64,000 nt of DNA from positions 186,001 through 250,000 of the forward strand of contig CALYLX010000016.1 of assembly GCA_944990035.1 (NCBI GenBank), read 5' to 3'. Source of the stretch: Clitopilus passeckerianus. Lineage: Eukaryota; Basidiomycota; Agaricomycetes; Agaricales; Entolomataceae. Below, piece by piece: positions 1-11,125 of this stretch. Under the pieces are notes generated by a model that did not search any database, was not told the DNA's origin, and saw only the letters and a program-made list of their open reading frames with translations. The position numbers and the translations under genes were made by a program. The number at the start of each line of letters is the position of its first letter. Within the stretch, counting starts at the first letter, position 1.

Positions 1-56
1 TACTCAGAATCATTGCGTATCCTCGTACACTTGCAGGACCCTTTCACTTGACACTT

Positions 57-79
57 TTTGATCGGCGACCTTCTGTCAA
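57..79. repeat. 23-bp direct repeat, left copy
   Basis: The core GATCGGCGACCTTCTGTCAA at 60-79 recurs exactly, in the same orientation, at 19154-19173, with three more matching bases on its left side. The two copies lie outside the inverted F-box gene pair, about 360 and 400 bp upstream of their start codons. Because the genes are inverted but the repeats are direct, this is not simply shared promoter sequence. Origin unknown. Confidence 0.7.
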
Positions 80-394
80 AACACACCGTCGCATTGCTCG
101 TCGCTTGACTAAACCCGGTCGAGCCGTCTTTTCATTTCGCTTTGACTCTTCACGCCAGCACATCTCGATAATATCTCCCATTGGAATCCCCCGTTAAATC
201 CCATTAGGGTGAAACTGGCCCCGAATGGAATCCGTATGAGGGACGGTGAATGCAAAAGGGGAAGAAAGCGGCGTTGGCCGAGATAACGATTGGACAAGGC
301 CCTGTACACCGCGGCCCTGAGAGATTGTAATTTCGGACGATGCCGAATTGGATCGGCCAGGCGGGATCAAGAGACGGAGATGAGTCTCTTTCTG

Positions 395-400
395 TATATA
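395..400 (+). promoter_or_regulatory. TATA box of F-box gene A
   Basis: TATATA lies 37 bp before the chosen ATG at 437. The paralogue B also has a TATATATA run upstream of its start, which supports a core-promoter role. No mapping data are available. Confidence 0.45.
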
Positions 401-436
401 GAGGCGGGACTTGTATCCCCTCGGACAAACACATAC

Positions 437-3400
437 ATGTCCGTCATGTCACCACTCCTCACTCTCCCTCCTGAAATCGTGCACAACATCGCTGCCTTCC
501 TCTTGTGCCCTCCTACCAATGACACGCTACCACTCGGCCCACCTACCGCCCTCCCTCCTATCCTCCTAACCCACCGCATCCTCTACCACCTCCTCTCCCC
601 CGTCGTCAACCCCACCCTCTGGATCTGGAGGGACGTCTTCTGCGCCCGATTCGACTCCAGCGCTTTCATCCGACGTCGTGGCCTAGGAGAAAGTAGGAAT
701 AAAGTCAAGGCAGAGAAATGGCTCGGCCAGCTAGAGAACAACCTCCGCGCGTTGAGGTTCTTCCGACGAGGAGACGTTTATGCGGATAAGACGAGGGAGA
801 GGTGGCCGAGTCCGTTGATTTGGTTTCCGCCTGTTGCTTCTACTCCTTCTGCACCACCACCACCACCACCACCACCACCTCTCCGTGCACCTCGAACGCA
901 TACCTGCTTACCCCTACCCTCGCCCGTCGTTCCTCCCCTACAACAACCCCAATACGACCCCAACCCACTCACAAACCTCACCCTCACCCCACCCTTAAAT
1001 GACCAAGATGCCCCAATGGACGAAGCACTCCTCACAGCTTTGGTTATGGTCCTAGAAGACGATGGGAAGAATGCGAGGCAGCTGGTGGAGTGGGGACGCG
1101 CGAGGGAGTGGTGTTTGCGATGTTTGAGGGGGAGGTGGGTTGAGGAGAATTTGTTCAAGGAGGATGGCGAGGGAGGGAGAAGAGATCAAGGATGGGTACA
1201 GGAGAATTTGAGGAATTCCGTGGTTGTGAGTGTGTTTTGGGGGTTGTGTGATCGAGGTTAGTCGAGTTCCCTTCTATTTCCTCCCTATCCCTCTCACCTC
1301 TGCCAACTCGTTTAACTAACCACCCTCTCCTTTTTCACAGACACACTCCCCTCCCTCCCCCGCAACACCCTCCAACACCTCCACGCCCTCCTCTCCCCCG
1401 TCGTGCATAACCCGTTTAGGTATCCCAGTGCTGAGTACCCGCCGCAGTGGTTTCGGGTGCCCGATTCGTCTTCACCCCACTCTCCTGCTACGCAGACGCA
1501 AACCACGATAACCACCACCCACGGGCCCTACCCGCCCCTCCCACCTTCCGCACGCACGCGTCGACTCGCTGTGCCTTACTACACCCTCTCCTCCACGTTC
1601 TTGGACCCTGACGAAAGAAAAGAAAAAGAGGAAGAAGAATCCAACCTCACACTCTCCCACCCCCTCCTCTCACCCCCCTCCAAACTCCTCTACTTCTCCA
1701 TCTCCGAGCTCCTCGAACCAATCCAACCCGTTCCCAAGTCGCCTTTGAACTGGGGCGCGTGGTTGGAGGAGAAGGATCGGAGGGAGTATACCAAGGGTGG
1801 ACCCGGCAGTTTGAGTAGTAGCAACGAAGAGATGGGGAGGGAGGAGTACATGAAGGAGTGGAGAAGACGCGGGGAGAGGGGGAATACGAGGGAGGATGTC
1901 GATGAGGTTAATTGGGGGTGGTGTGCGAGGCCGCCTGCTGCGAGCACTGCTAGTCCTAGTCCTAGGGTGGGAGATGGATCGTCCTCTACTGGGTGGTCCT
2001 TTAGGGACGATAAACCGGCCGTCGAGCGGCTCACGTACGCGAACGATATCGACGACGGCACCATATCGACGAGGTGGAGGGGGAAGGCTCCTTACGTTGG
2101 AGGGAAGATACCCAAGTCGGTGAGGTGGGATACCGACTTTTGGCGTCTGCATCTCCTTCGGCCCGAAGCAGGGATAAGAGGGGGAGGAGGGATAGAGGGC
2201 GGGATGGAAGGAGGATTGGGAAAAGTGAAACCTGGACGCGTGTACGAGGTGGGCAGTTTGGAGGGGACGTGGGTTGGGAGGATGAGTGTGAGTATCGAGT
2301 CTTTTCTTCTCTTCATCTCTCTTGGAATCTCATACTCACGTTCGCTTCGCTCATAGTTCCCACACGAATCCGCAGTCCACACGATCCTCACCTCCACCTC
2401 CCTACAATACTCCCTCGACGGACCAGACGAGTCAAAGACCGTACCGCAGTTGGGGGCGTATAAGAAGCCGGTGGTTATGCGGTTTTGGGAGGCGCATGTG
2501 TTGAGGGATTTGCTCGACGCTTCTTCTCGGAAGAAGGAGACATCTGAAGTGGGAAAGGATGAGGACGACAACGACGACGATCCATTTTGGACTCACGTTG
2601 ACCCCGGGACGAAGCCGTCTGGAGGGAAGGGTGATAATATGCTCAATGGATGGTTTCCGGGCTTTCCTGGGACGACGAAGGTGAACGTCCTTACCCCGGG
2701 GGGAGAGGGTGATACAGACACGGGTGGCGAGGCCGAGGTTGATACCGAAGGATGGGATGGGAGGAGGAGGAAGGTTAGGGTTAGATTGTGGAATGGTGGG
2801 AGGGATGGGGAGTTGTTGGGGAACGACTCCGTGAACCTCGACAGGGATGTCGAGATGGGAGATGAAGCTTCGAATCATGGTGCTCACGACGACGACGACG
2901 AAGGATGCGGCTACACACACCACCTCTCAACCTCAGGAGAAAGGCATGTACCGGCGGGCGTATGGACCGGACATGGATACACCCACCCTCCCCATTCCTG
3001 CCCTGAATGTCGGACTCGGATTCGAGTTGATCAGCAACGGGAGGCTGCTAGGAGGCGGCGGGAGGAGGGGGACATGAGAAGACGTAGGGAGAGGAGGGAG
3101 GTGTGGAATCGGAAGATGCTTGAGGAGCTGGAGGAGAATGACAAGGCTGAACGACTGTGGGAGAGTGCGGGGTTGGGACTTGGGTCGGCAGAGGATGACG
3201 AAAACGAGGGAGAGGGAGATGAGGACGAAGTGGAGACTGTTTCGGGTGTTCCTTCGTCATCTGAGGAGGAGGATGAAGAAAGTGAAGACGAGGAAGACAG
3301 AAGGAGAACGCCAACCCCGAGCGTGAGCGTCCCACGAAGCAACCTTGGGATGCCTTTCAACGTCGATATCGTCGACCCATCCTCCTCCCACTCATCCCAT

Positions 3401-3910
3401 CCCAAACCCCCTTCATCCACTTCATCTCCTTCGTCCACACACAAGATCACCTCCCCAACCCAAGGCTGCACCGGCATCCGCTCAACGATCATCTTCGGCA
3501 CCTCAGGCGAGGAGCGACACGGCGACGCGTTCGGAAGGTATAGGTATTACGGGCGTGTTAGGGAGTGGGATGGGTTGGTTGGCGTGTTGAGGGTTCCGAT
3601 GAGAGGTCGCGGACCACGTCCCCGCTTGTCCTCCTCTCATCCCGGCGCCTCAAGCTCAAGCTACCCACCACCCGCGAACTTCCACCCCTACTCCCAATTC
3701 CTCGCCAAGCACCGAGACGCGCGAGAGATGTTACTCGAAGGAGAGTTGAACGACGAAGAGGACGAAGGCGATCGGGGTATGGTGTTGTTTTATGGGTATG
3801 TGGTTAATGGGGGTGAGAGTTTTGTTGGGAGTTGGAGGAGTGTCGGGAATGGGGATACGGAGGATCCGGGGTGGGAGGGGGGATTTTGTTTGGGGAGGAG
3901 GCCGGATTGA
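437..3910 (+). CDS. F-box protein A (three exons)
   Basis: Exons 437-1256, 1341-2287 and 2357-3910 (introns GTTAGT..CACAG and GTGAGT..CATAG) give about 1106 aa. The start MSVMSPLL was chosen because paralogue B starts at the same place. Residues 10-25 read LPPEIVHNIAAFLL, an F-box start, so the protein is probably a substrate receptor of an SCF ubiquitin ligase. A poly-proline run follows, encoded by an (ACC)n tract at about 857-885. The middle carries an acidic and Arg/Glu-rich low-complexity segment with a CPEC pair. The C-terminal part, with HGDAFGRYRYYGRVREWDGL and ending GRRPD, resembles the substrate-side domain of Agaricomycete F-box proteins. Substrate unknown. Paralogue B lacks the poly-Pro and most of the acidic insert. 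F-box call is firm; function beyond that is inference. Confidence 0.85.
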
Positions 3911-4022
3911 ATTTCACGATATAGGAATTGAATACTGAGGATTTGGGTCTACACACGGTGTAGATTCGTCCTATGCAGCATCATCATACTTTACTTCGTT
4001 TGCATTACTCACAATTAGATAT

Positions 4023-4095
4023 TCTAGAGGACATTTTACATACGTTATGGCACCCTGCATTTTCTGTTACGATTACAATGTATAATACCCCAGTC
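4023..4095 (+). other. Conserved 3'-flank box (copy 1)
   Basis: About 110 bp after the stop of gene A is CTAGAGGACATT followed by a weakly conserved ATACG..CACCC..GTATAATACCCC tract. The same box recurs at about 6207-6285 on plus, and on the minus strand downstream of gene B at about 15595-15625. Its placement suggests a 3'-UTR or polyadenylation-region relic shared by the gene family. The stretch from 3911 to about 4186 holds nothing else recognisable. Confidence 0.5.
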
Positions 4096-4186
4096 AAGAT
4101 GCTTACATACTAACGACACACGCACGCAATACGAATGATATTTCTTTCTAATAACTTTCTGTGCAATTCGGACTCTGCTATGTTTG

Positions 4187-6105
4187 CTTTGATTTGCTCT
4201 CCTCTTGTCTTCTTCCCTCATCATCGTTTCACCTCATTCGTGGACTCTCTGCTGCCTGTCCCGTCCAGTCAACGAAGAGCAAAGCATTTGGCAGATACAT
4301 AGCCCGGAACTGGAAGAAATTCAGTCACGCTGTAACATGGGTCGAGTTGGGACTACCTCCAAGACGCTCCCCAAACTCTGAGTTGACCCGTAGGTCAGCT
4401 CGACACGCCTCACAAGCACAAGTACAAGGAAAGCAGCAATACCAAGAGGGCTCCAAGGTTAGTGAGAGACATGATAGTTCATACGGAGATTTTTTATATA
4501 TCTGACAACCGACTTTTCCAGGCTGCAACTTTTGCCGCCTTCAACCCTCAGCCACCTTCATGATTCCTGTCGTCGTCACTGAAGAAGCTGGAGCCGGCAG
4601 TTGCTCGCGGAAACTTGACCGAACACGTGGGATCTCTTGCAGTATGCGTAAGTATTTGCCAACATGAATTCTGCCAGCTGAAATCTAACGTACGCTTAGC
4701 CTTCCAACGTTTAAGTTACGAAACTGGACATCATCAGCTTTCAAACTCTTTAAGCTGGATTTGAGATCATGGATTCCCAACCGCGAAGGTCGTTATGAAG
4801 CGAATTCGCAATTGCACGGAATATCGTTCTGCTCCCGTTGTGGTTGCGCATGCACAAGGCGATGTCCCCTCTCCTTCGCTGAAGGGAAAGCTCGCCGATC
4901 CTCGAGTTCCTTGCTTCCCACTTTCAAACGCAAACCCAATACCACACATACCAGCCGTTCGACGAAGGGCTCCCAGATGCTCCGAGGTTATCGACCTGGC
5001 TTCCCCACCGCTGGATCCGGTGCATTGGAAGGCACTAAGATGACAGCCCCCAGGCCTCAACGTCCCTCTAACGGAAGCGTCTCTTTTGGAGTTCCTCGAT
5101 TTTGCTCACAAGATCTCACATTCCTGCAACCATTGCTCCGTCCCGACTGGCCATCTTCGTCGCCAACGCTTCCACACCCGGGCTTTGAAGAGCTCATTGC
5201 AGAAGGAAGGGTGGTGTGCCAGGGATGGAGGCCCGTCAGACAATTATCGACTATGCGCTGCTTCGACTGTGCTCAAGGTGATTATTGACTACATTGAGCC
5301 ACAGAAGCAGAGTTCTGACACCACCTCCTTCCAGGTTCCCCTCACAAGAAACGGAATTGCAACCAGTCGCACCAGAATATGACGCTTGATGCCTAGTGAA
5401 CGAACTCTCGTGTGGTTGTCGCCAAAGCCGTGACGCAGGGCCACATATTCACGAACCATAAACCCATTGTCGTTCATCTAGCCTTCATTATCCATCATCA
5501 TCGCAAGTCCCGCGCCGACATCCAGTATATGGGTTCCCTACGTCACCTTCCCTCCCACTTCCCCTGCGATTTTCGTGGATTATAGCCCCATAAGCATCAG
5601 CCAACGCAACTGTACCGCAACCTACCCACCTGGACTGGAAACGAAATGACGGCGTGCCACTTGCGAATGAATGGGTCATTGACATTGAGGGGCGGTAGAA
5701 TTGACAGTCCTTAAGAACCGGCTAAAGGGTGTCAGTGGCCATCCTCTCCAACGTTCATCGACTGCGTCTCGCTAGACCTCGTCTCACCCCTCTTATTTCT
5801 CCTGGCCTGCCGTCACTCCACCATCTTGCCCTGCACGACGATGAAGCCCGTCAAGCTGTATTCCACACGATCATTGCCTGCACCAGCCGACCACATGAGC
5901 CAGCATCGGCACATCCAAAAGAGATGTTGCTCGGGTTGCTTGGGATTCGTTGACCCGTCGTTTTTGGAACCCATTCGAGACGACCACAGAAAGCTAGCAT
6001 GGCTTGGACCGATAAAGTACGGGAGGAGGGGTTGTTCTCCCGCATTTGGCCGGGAGACAAAGTTGGCGATTCTGGCTTCGTTCGTTGTAAGGAGGCCTGA
6101 CTAGT
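4187..6105 (+). pseudogene. Degenerate F-box-like locus, duplicate 1
   Basis: This segment matches 24805-26780 in the same orientation over about 1.9 kb, with many substitutions and small indels. Readable pieces are scattered over different frames. One is a Cys/Arg-rich piece near 4780-5040. Another ends with CKRFWNPF-like and DKVGDSGFV-like text near 5945-6090, preceded by HHLALHDDE at about 5816. The layout resembles the N-terminal half of Agaricomycete F-box proteins (Leu-rich start, then a Cys-Lys-Arg-Phe trap, then a Trp-rich end). No frame stays open across it, so it is called broken. The F-box assignment is moderate to weak; the duplication itself is clear. Confidence 0.5.
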
Positions 6106-7190
6106 TGCAGGAGTCCCGTTTTCGTTTGAGGAAAGATATACGATACACTGTACGTTATGTATAAATGCATCCACATACACCCATTCATTTACACTACGTA
6201 CATACTCTAGAGGACATTATACACACGCATCGCACACTCCTTTTCTCCGTACAATCATCATGTATATTATACCCATGCCGCCGCTACAAATATCTATTGT
6301 ACTTATTGTCGCTTGAGTCAGCCAACTGACCAGCCCGAATCCCGATTGAGCTTGGAGATTTTGAATTCAACACTGACAAATATCGAAGCGGCTCGCTAAT
6401 TCAGGCTTCCAGCCGGAGCTTCGTTGCTTCACTTGACCCGAGCCGTCGACATAAACGCGCACTATGTTAACGCAGATATGTTGGGATGAAGAATATTTTT
6501 ATGGTTAGTGAAACTCTGTTTCGCACAGAAGCTTTTGCATGCCTGGCCACGGACGCACTGGCATCTAATATTAATAGATTGTTAGTTTTTGACAGCGTCG
6601 GCATCTTCTGGTTGCGCCTTACTAAGGCCTGACTCCTTTTACTGGAGAAGAATAGAACAAGAGTGTAAGCTGCCCCAGTCCAAGGGACGTGTGATGTAGG
6701 GACTGGAGAAGATTCAATCCTGCTCAAAGGTGATTTACGAGCCAGATTGAAGGAAAGCTGTGGATGATTGACGACCATTCCTTCTTAGGCTAGCAGAGAA
6801 ATGCATTGGAAGATATGAATATTCACCCATTTGCTAGTCAGTTTGTCATGGACAATTCAAATGACAGTTCATACAAGGTTGGGCCCTTCTTATCAGTGTC
6901 ATTCGAGGGCCGTACATGACACCAACCAAGCATTGCTGGGATTGTGGAGCTACACCCCCTACCTTTTCCCCTCCGCGGCAGCCCCAGCCTGCCCTCCTTG
7001 AATGTTGCCAATGTACATTCCTCCTCTCCGACATGTGAGGGCCACAGTCGTCTAGTCATTCTCCGACCTATACTTGACCATAGGCTTTATGACTCCCTGC
7101 ATCTGGCTCAGTTTCAGCACCAGTAGCAATTTCTCTGTCAGCCTCAAGTCCTCCTGGGAGTGCGTCGTTCATGATGGAGAAGTGTGGGTT
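6106..7190. other. Gene-poor spacer with second 3'-flank box
   Basis: The 3'-flank box seen after gene A recurs here at about 6207-6285 (CTAGAGGACATTATACA). This suggests that the degenerate locus before it once had the same 3' end as gene A. The remainder shows only short open frames on both strands with no recognisable motif. Confidence 0.4.
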
Positions 7191-7199
7191 GGGCCTGGG

Positions 7200-7764
7200 T
7201 CAGGCGATAACAAAGTTTTATTTTGCTCTCATATCTATTTGCCTTTTCATATTGTTCTTGTACATCTACCTTGTCACATTGCTTCTTGGTTGCATCACAC
7301 ACCATCTTTGGCACATGTTCTTATCTTACGCTCCTTCGCCTTATAATTGCAACATTTTGTAGCCAATGGAGGTCATATATGAGTGTGGTCCAAACTTCTG
7401 GTTATCTCGGCATGCTCTGACATTTTTGCAGTTCTTTAGTCATCTCCACACCTTTATCATCACACTCTCCCTCTGAAGATATTCTGGCTATAGCAACTCA
7501 TCTTTGGCTGCCCCCAGAGGTCCGTAACAAGTCTATGAATATAGGATATCCTGCATGAGCAGGTTATTCAACTGCAAAGTAGGCTTTCTTCCCTGGGCAT
7601 TGAATAGTAGAGCAGAGGATGCCAAGGGCAAGGTATTCCTCTGAATTGGCTTTCAAAGACCCTCCAGAGACATTGAGGTGATGGGTTATGACTCATTTGA
7701 GAGAGGAAACAGAGGTCGGAATGTATCTGAAATGCTGACATCACCAGTGGATCTCACGCACGGG
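7200..7764 (+). pseudogene. Decayed F-box family copy (i), cut by an LTR
   Basis: The DNA from about 7470 to 7764 aligns with 27690-28070 of the better-preserved copy (ii). Shared landmarks include GCAACT..., GGATATCCTGC, an AACTG..AAGTAGG splice-donor-like site and TTGAGGTGATGG. Upstream, 7225-7340 reads in mixed frames as an F-box-like LPFHIVL..LHLxxxxH pattern. Stops and frame changes are frequent, so no protein can be made. The copy ends abruptly at 7764, where the LTR at 7765 begins; no continuation was recognised beyond the transposon block. Confidence 0.5.
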
Positions 7765-8251
7765 TGTTATGATTTTGCTTACATGTTTCCCCTTACACAC
7801 CCCGGCCCGCTTACACGTATATGCTTACCTACCTATACTGCGCCTTACTGCACATTACTCATCTTTTTCTTATGCTTACTCCGCATCTCTCATGATTGTG
7901 AGAGACTTATACCTTACCTGACTCTTTCTGACTCACATCAAGTCATACTGACTCGATTACTTACTCATCATGCTGTGCATAACTCATTAGTTACTCAGCA
8001 TGCTGCGCATGTGCTATATTTAGAACTACCTAGATAGGTATATAAACCTGTAGCATTTGGTCAAGGCTCCTCAGCTTGATCTAGGCAATTTACCTAACTG
8101 CTTAGTTCTCTACTTCGCCTTTGAGTCCCTTGCTTCGTCAAACTTACCAGGTCATCAGTACAGCCGCAGCTGCTGACAAATCTTTGTCTTTGTTTATCAA
8201 AGACATTGATTGTAAATAGTATTACCTAAGTTGTTAGGCTCTGCCTTAACA
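7765..8251 (+). repeat. Solo LTR, family A, copy R1
   Basis: The unit begins TGTTATGATTTTGC and ends GCCTTAACA, giving TG..CA ends with TGTT/AACA terminal inverted bases. It is a plus-orientation homologue of 9175-9629. It contains a GGTATATAAACC TATA-like core near 8036-8047, expected of an LTR promoter. The flanking 5-mers (ACGGG and GAGAC) do not match, so one flank has been rearranged. Confidence 0.8.
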
Positions 8252-8434
8252 GAGACTTTAGCCAGTCATAAACTTCAATCTTCCCGTTTTCAATTCAAGG
8301 GACAAAAGGTGTGCTATGTTTGATGTTCGAGCTAGTGGAGTGAGAAGAATCAGGATCTTCACATGCGACCTTACACTCAGGATGTTTCCTTCCTGACACA
8401 CATTTGGACAGTCAGTCTGGGGAGGGAGAGATTC
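8252..8434. other. 183-bp spacer between inverted LTRs
   Basis: This sequence lies between R1 (plus) and R2 (minus). A minus-strand frame is open across most of it, but no domain is recognisable and it does not continue the gypsy integrase. It may be internal sequence of the element that owned these LTRs, or older host DNA. Confidence 0.4.
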
Positions 8435-8926
8435 TGTTAAGGCAAAGCCTAACAACATGGGTAATACTGTTTATGCTCAATGTCTTTTGATAAACAAAGA
8501 CAGAGATTCGTCAGCAGCTGCGGCTGTACTGACGACTGTTAAGCTAGTATCGCTACTCGCTTAAACAAGTATCAAGAGTTCAGCTGTTTAGTCTTCTACC
8601 AAAGGCGAAGTAGAGAACTAAGCAGTTAGGTAGATTGCCTAGGTCAAGCTGAGGAGCCTTGACCAAATGGTACAGGTTTATATACCTATCTAGTAGTTCT
8701 AAATATAGCGCATGCGCAGCATGCTGAGTAAGTACATGAGTCAGTATGACTCGATGTGAGTCAGAAAGAGTCAGATAAGGTATAAGTCTCTCACGATTGT
8801 GAGAGATGCGGAGTAAGCATGGAAAAAGATGAAAAATGCGCAGTGATGCGCAGCATATGTGAGTAATCATGCATAGGTAAGCGGGCTGGGGTATGTAAGG
8901 AGAAACATGTAAGCAAAATCATAACA
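8435..8926 (-). repeat. LTR, family A, copy R2, mosaic with family B
   Basis: Read on minus, it begins TGTTATGATTTTGC and ends GCCTTAACA. Near its 3' end it contains a block (AGAAGACTAAACAGCTGAA ... GCGATACTAGCTTAACA, plus coordinates about 8543-8601) that is absent from R1 and R3 but is the 3' end of family B LTRs. The junction with family A sequence then resumes at GTCGTCAGTACAGCC. It interrupts the gypsy integrase reading at 8926/8927. Flanking 5-mers (GATTC and GGACC) do not match. Confidence 0.75.
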
Positions 8927-9174
8927 GGACCAGGATTTGGGGTTCTGTGCGCAGAAGATGTGGAGATAGGCGTCAATCTCTTGATTGATCCTTTCTGTTG
9001 CACCATTGGTTTGTGGGTGGTAAGCGGTACTCATGTTGAGCTTAATTCCAAGGAGTCGTCCCATTTCTTGGAAAACTTTAGAGGCGAATTGAGGTCTTTT
9101 ATCTGAAATTCCTTTGTCGGGAAGTCCAAAGCGACGGTAAACGTTGTCAATGTAGGCATTTGCGGTTCCTGTGG
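8927..9174 (-). pseudogene. Gypsy integrase core, C-terminal part
   Basis: The minus frame contains FGLPDKGISDKRPQF, then STAYHPQTNGATERINQEI, the hallmark region of the retroviral-type integrase core (catalytic Asp-35-Glu signature; the final E is in ATERINQE). It joins directly to the upstream integrase piece at 9630 across the TGTGG target duplication. The frame ends at NPKSWS against LTR R2. It cannot be expressed as an enzyme in this state. Confidence 0.85.
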
Positions 9175-9629
9175 TGTTATGATTTTGCTTACATGTTTCT
9201 CCTTACATACCCCGGCCCGCTTACCTATGCACGATTACTCACATATGCTGCGCATCACTGCGCATTTTTCACCTTTTTCCATGCTTACTCCGCATCTCTC
9301 ACAATCGTGAGAGACTTATACCTTATCTGACTCTTTCTGACTCACATCGAGTCATACTGACTCATGTACTTACTCAGCATGCTGCGCATGCGCTATATTT
9401 AGAACTACTAGATAGGTATATAAACCTGTACCATTTGGTCAAGGCTCCTCAGCTTGACCTAGGCAATCTACCTAACTGCTTAGTTCTCTACTTCGCCTTT
9501 AAGTCTCTTGCTTCGTCAATCTCACCAGGTCGTCAGTACAGCCGCAGCTGCTGACAAATCTCTGTCTTTGTTTATCAAAGACATCGAGCGTAAACAGTAT
9601 TACCTAAGTTGTTAGGCTCTGCCTTAACA
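9175..9629 (+). repeat. Solo LTR, family A, copy R3, with TSD TGTGG
   Basis: TGTTATG..TTAACA, 455 bp, flanked by perfect 5-bp duplications TGTGG at 9170-9174 and 9630-9634. Excision of the LTR and one TSD rejoins the gypsy integrase frame on the minus strand. This proves insertion after the gypsy element was in place and later loss of the internal part by LTR-LTR recombination. Confidence 0.92.
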
Positions 9630-10026
9630 TGTGGCATCAATTTTCTTTGTGCAAGGGATGAAAATTGCCCCCTTTGTAGCTCCATGGTCAACCACGGCCA
9701 TAATGCTATCGAAACTGTTACTTTCTGGGAGATCCGTGTGAAAATCATATGTCACTAGCGAAAATGGCCTAGTGGTTTTGGATTTGATGGGCATTAATGG
9801 TGAAGCAGTAGGGTGGTGAGTGATCTTCATTTGTTGGCACATTGCACAGCCCTGCACAAAGTTCTTGATGAACACTGACATCCCTGGCCACCAGTAGTCT
9901 TTTCGGACTTTCTCCAGTGTCCCAAATTGTCCAGGGTGTCCTGCGCTAGGTAGATCATGATAGCATTGGACTATCTTCCTCCGGAGGTCTTCATCATCTG
10001 GTACCACACATTTGTCTTTATAGTAC
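9630..10026 (-). pseudogene. Gypsy integrase zinc-binding domain and core start
   Basis: The minus frame shows HDLPSAGHPGQFGTLEKVRKD, then YWWPGMSVFIKNFVQGCAMCQ. This is the HHCC zinc finger (H..H..CxxC) typical of Ty3/gypsy integrase. It is followed by a YDFHTDLP-like first core strand carrying the expected Asp. It is continuous at both ends with other gypsy pieces once the inserted LTRs are ignored. Confidence 0.9.
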
Positions 10027-10087
10027 TGTTACAGTTACCTTGGATACACATCCGGACTCTTTTTCCCTTCTTACTAATTCACTGTTA

Positions 10088-11125
10088 CAGTCAACTATCT
10101 CATAGTGCATTAGCTAATCATGCATAAGAGCCGATAATGCATGACATGGTCGCTAAACCGACTCGGTTACCGCCAAATTATGCAAAAAATCTGATATTCA
10201 ATAATGCATAACATTCCCGGTAGATTATGCGTTATCAGACCGTACTCAAATAGGCCGTTGCTATGTCGCTGAGCTACAAATATATATGATCCGTCTATTT
10301 TTCCACTGAAAATGACTGTCTGAGTTCACAAAAATGTGTTTGAAGTGGTTGCAATAAATTATATGACCCTGAAATACACGTAGCAGTCTTCAACTATGCC
10401 AAAGTCACTCAAGTGCAAGCCCCGCCTACTCCCAAAGCCCTATGCAAGGAAGAAAAAAGAAAAAGCGGTTCCAGTTGCCAATACTCCCGCAACGTTGGCC
10501 AAACCATCTGCCACTTCCTGTCGCGACAACCTTACCTTGCACGACTGGTTGACGGTTATCAGCTATTATGACACTCACCAGCCTATCTCCCAAGCTGCTG
10601 TCGTCGCCTACTTCAAAGATAAACAAGATGGGGCCTTAATATTCACTCAATTGACGCTCTCACGTCACTTGTCCCCGAAAGGTGGGGAAGAAGATCAATT
10701 AAAGCTTCATTCAAACCCTACCTTGCTCTCGGCAAAAAGGGTTCACATTGTCACCAGGCCCGACATTGAATTATGCCTGGTATCCCTGTATCGATGGGGT
10801 GAAGCTTTCAACTTTACAAGGCTAGCTTCGAAGTTTTCAGGCTCATTTGCACAAGAAACGGCTTGGTAACATGCACCAAGCCTTGCTTTTAGACATGTGG
10901 AGCCATCAGACTCCTTAGATATATTTTTATTACTGTTACATACTTGATAATACATTATAAATACTCTATTTATTCGTGAAATCCATTCACGACACTTTCT
11001 CAATGCTCAATCAGGTGTGACATCACCCTAGTCACTTATGCGTGACATATCTCTCCAGGCATAAGGTCCGTTATTGCATGGCCGAGGCCGCTAACGGACG
11101 TTATCCATTATGAGATAGTCGACTA
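10088..11125 (+). mobile_element. Pogo-like (Tc1/mariner superfamily) deletion derivative
   Basis: The 1038-bp element sits in LTR R4 between TA target duplications (10086-10087, 11126-11127). Terminal inverted repeats of about 23 bp read CAGTCAACTATCTCATAGTG on the left and TAGTCGACTATCTCATAATG on the right (read inward). Subterminal regions carry repeated TAATGCATAA / ATTATGC / TTATGCGT motifs on both sides, probably transposase-binding sites. It encodes only the N-terminal DNA-binding half of a transposase, so it is non-autonomous. Confidence 0.9.
10396..10869 (+). pseudogene. Truncated pogo/Tigger-type transposase (CENP-B-like HTH)
   Basis: The 157-aa frame begins with a Lys/Arg-rich tail. 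Residues about 46-95 (LTLHDWLTVISYYDTHQPIS ... DGALIFTQLTLSRHL) match the first helix-turn-helix of fungal pogo-family DDE transposases. The second part, SAKRVHIVTRPDIE, resembles the start of the CENP-B-type second HTH. The frame then ends at ETAW, so the whole DDE catalytic domain is absent. It might still bind element ends if expressed; that is inference. Confidence 0.85.

Noticed and set aside
1312..2571. Minus-strand frames under gene A
   Set aside because: They are shadows of the GC-rich, low-complexity exons of gene A.
7765..8926. R1 and R2 as the two LTRs of one retrotransposon
   Set aside because: They are in opposite orientation and only 183 bp apart, so they cannot be the direct LTR pair of one element.
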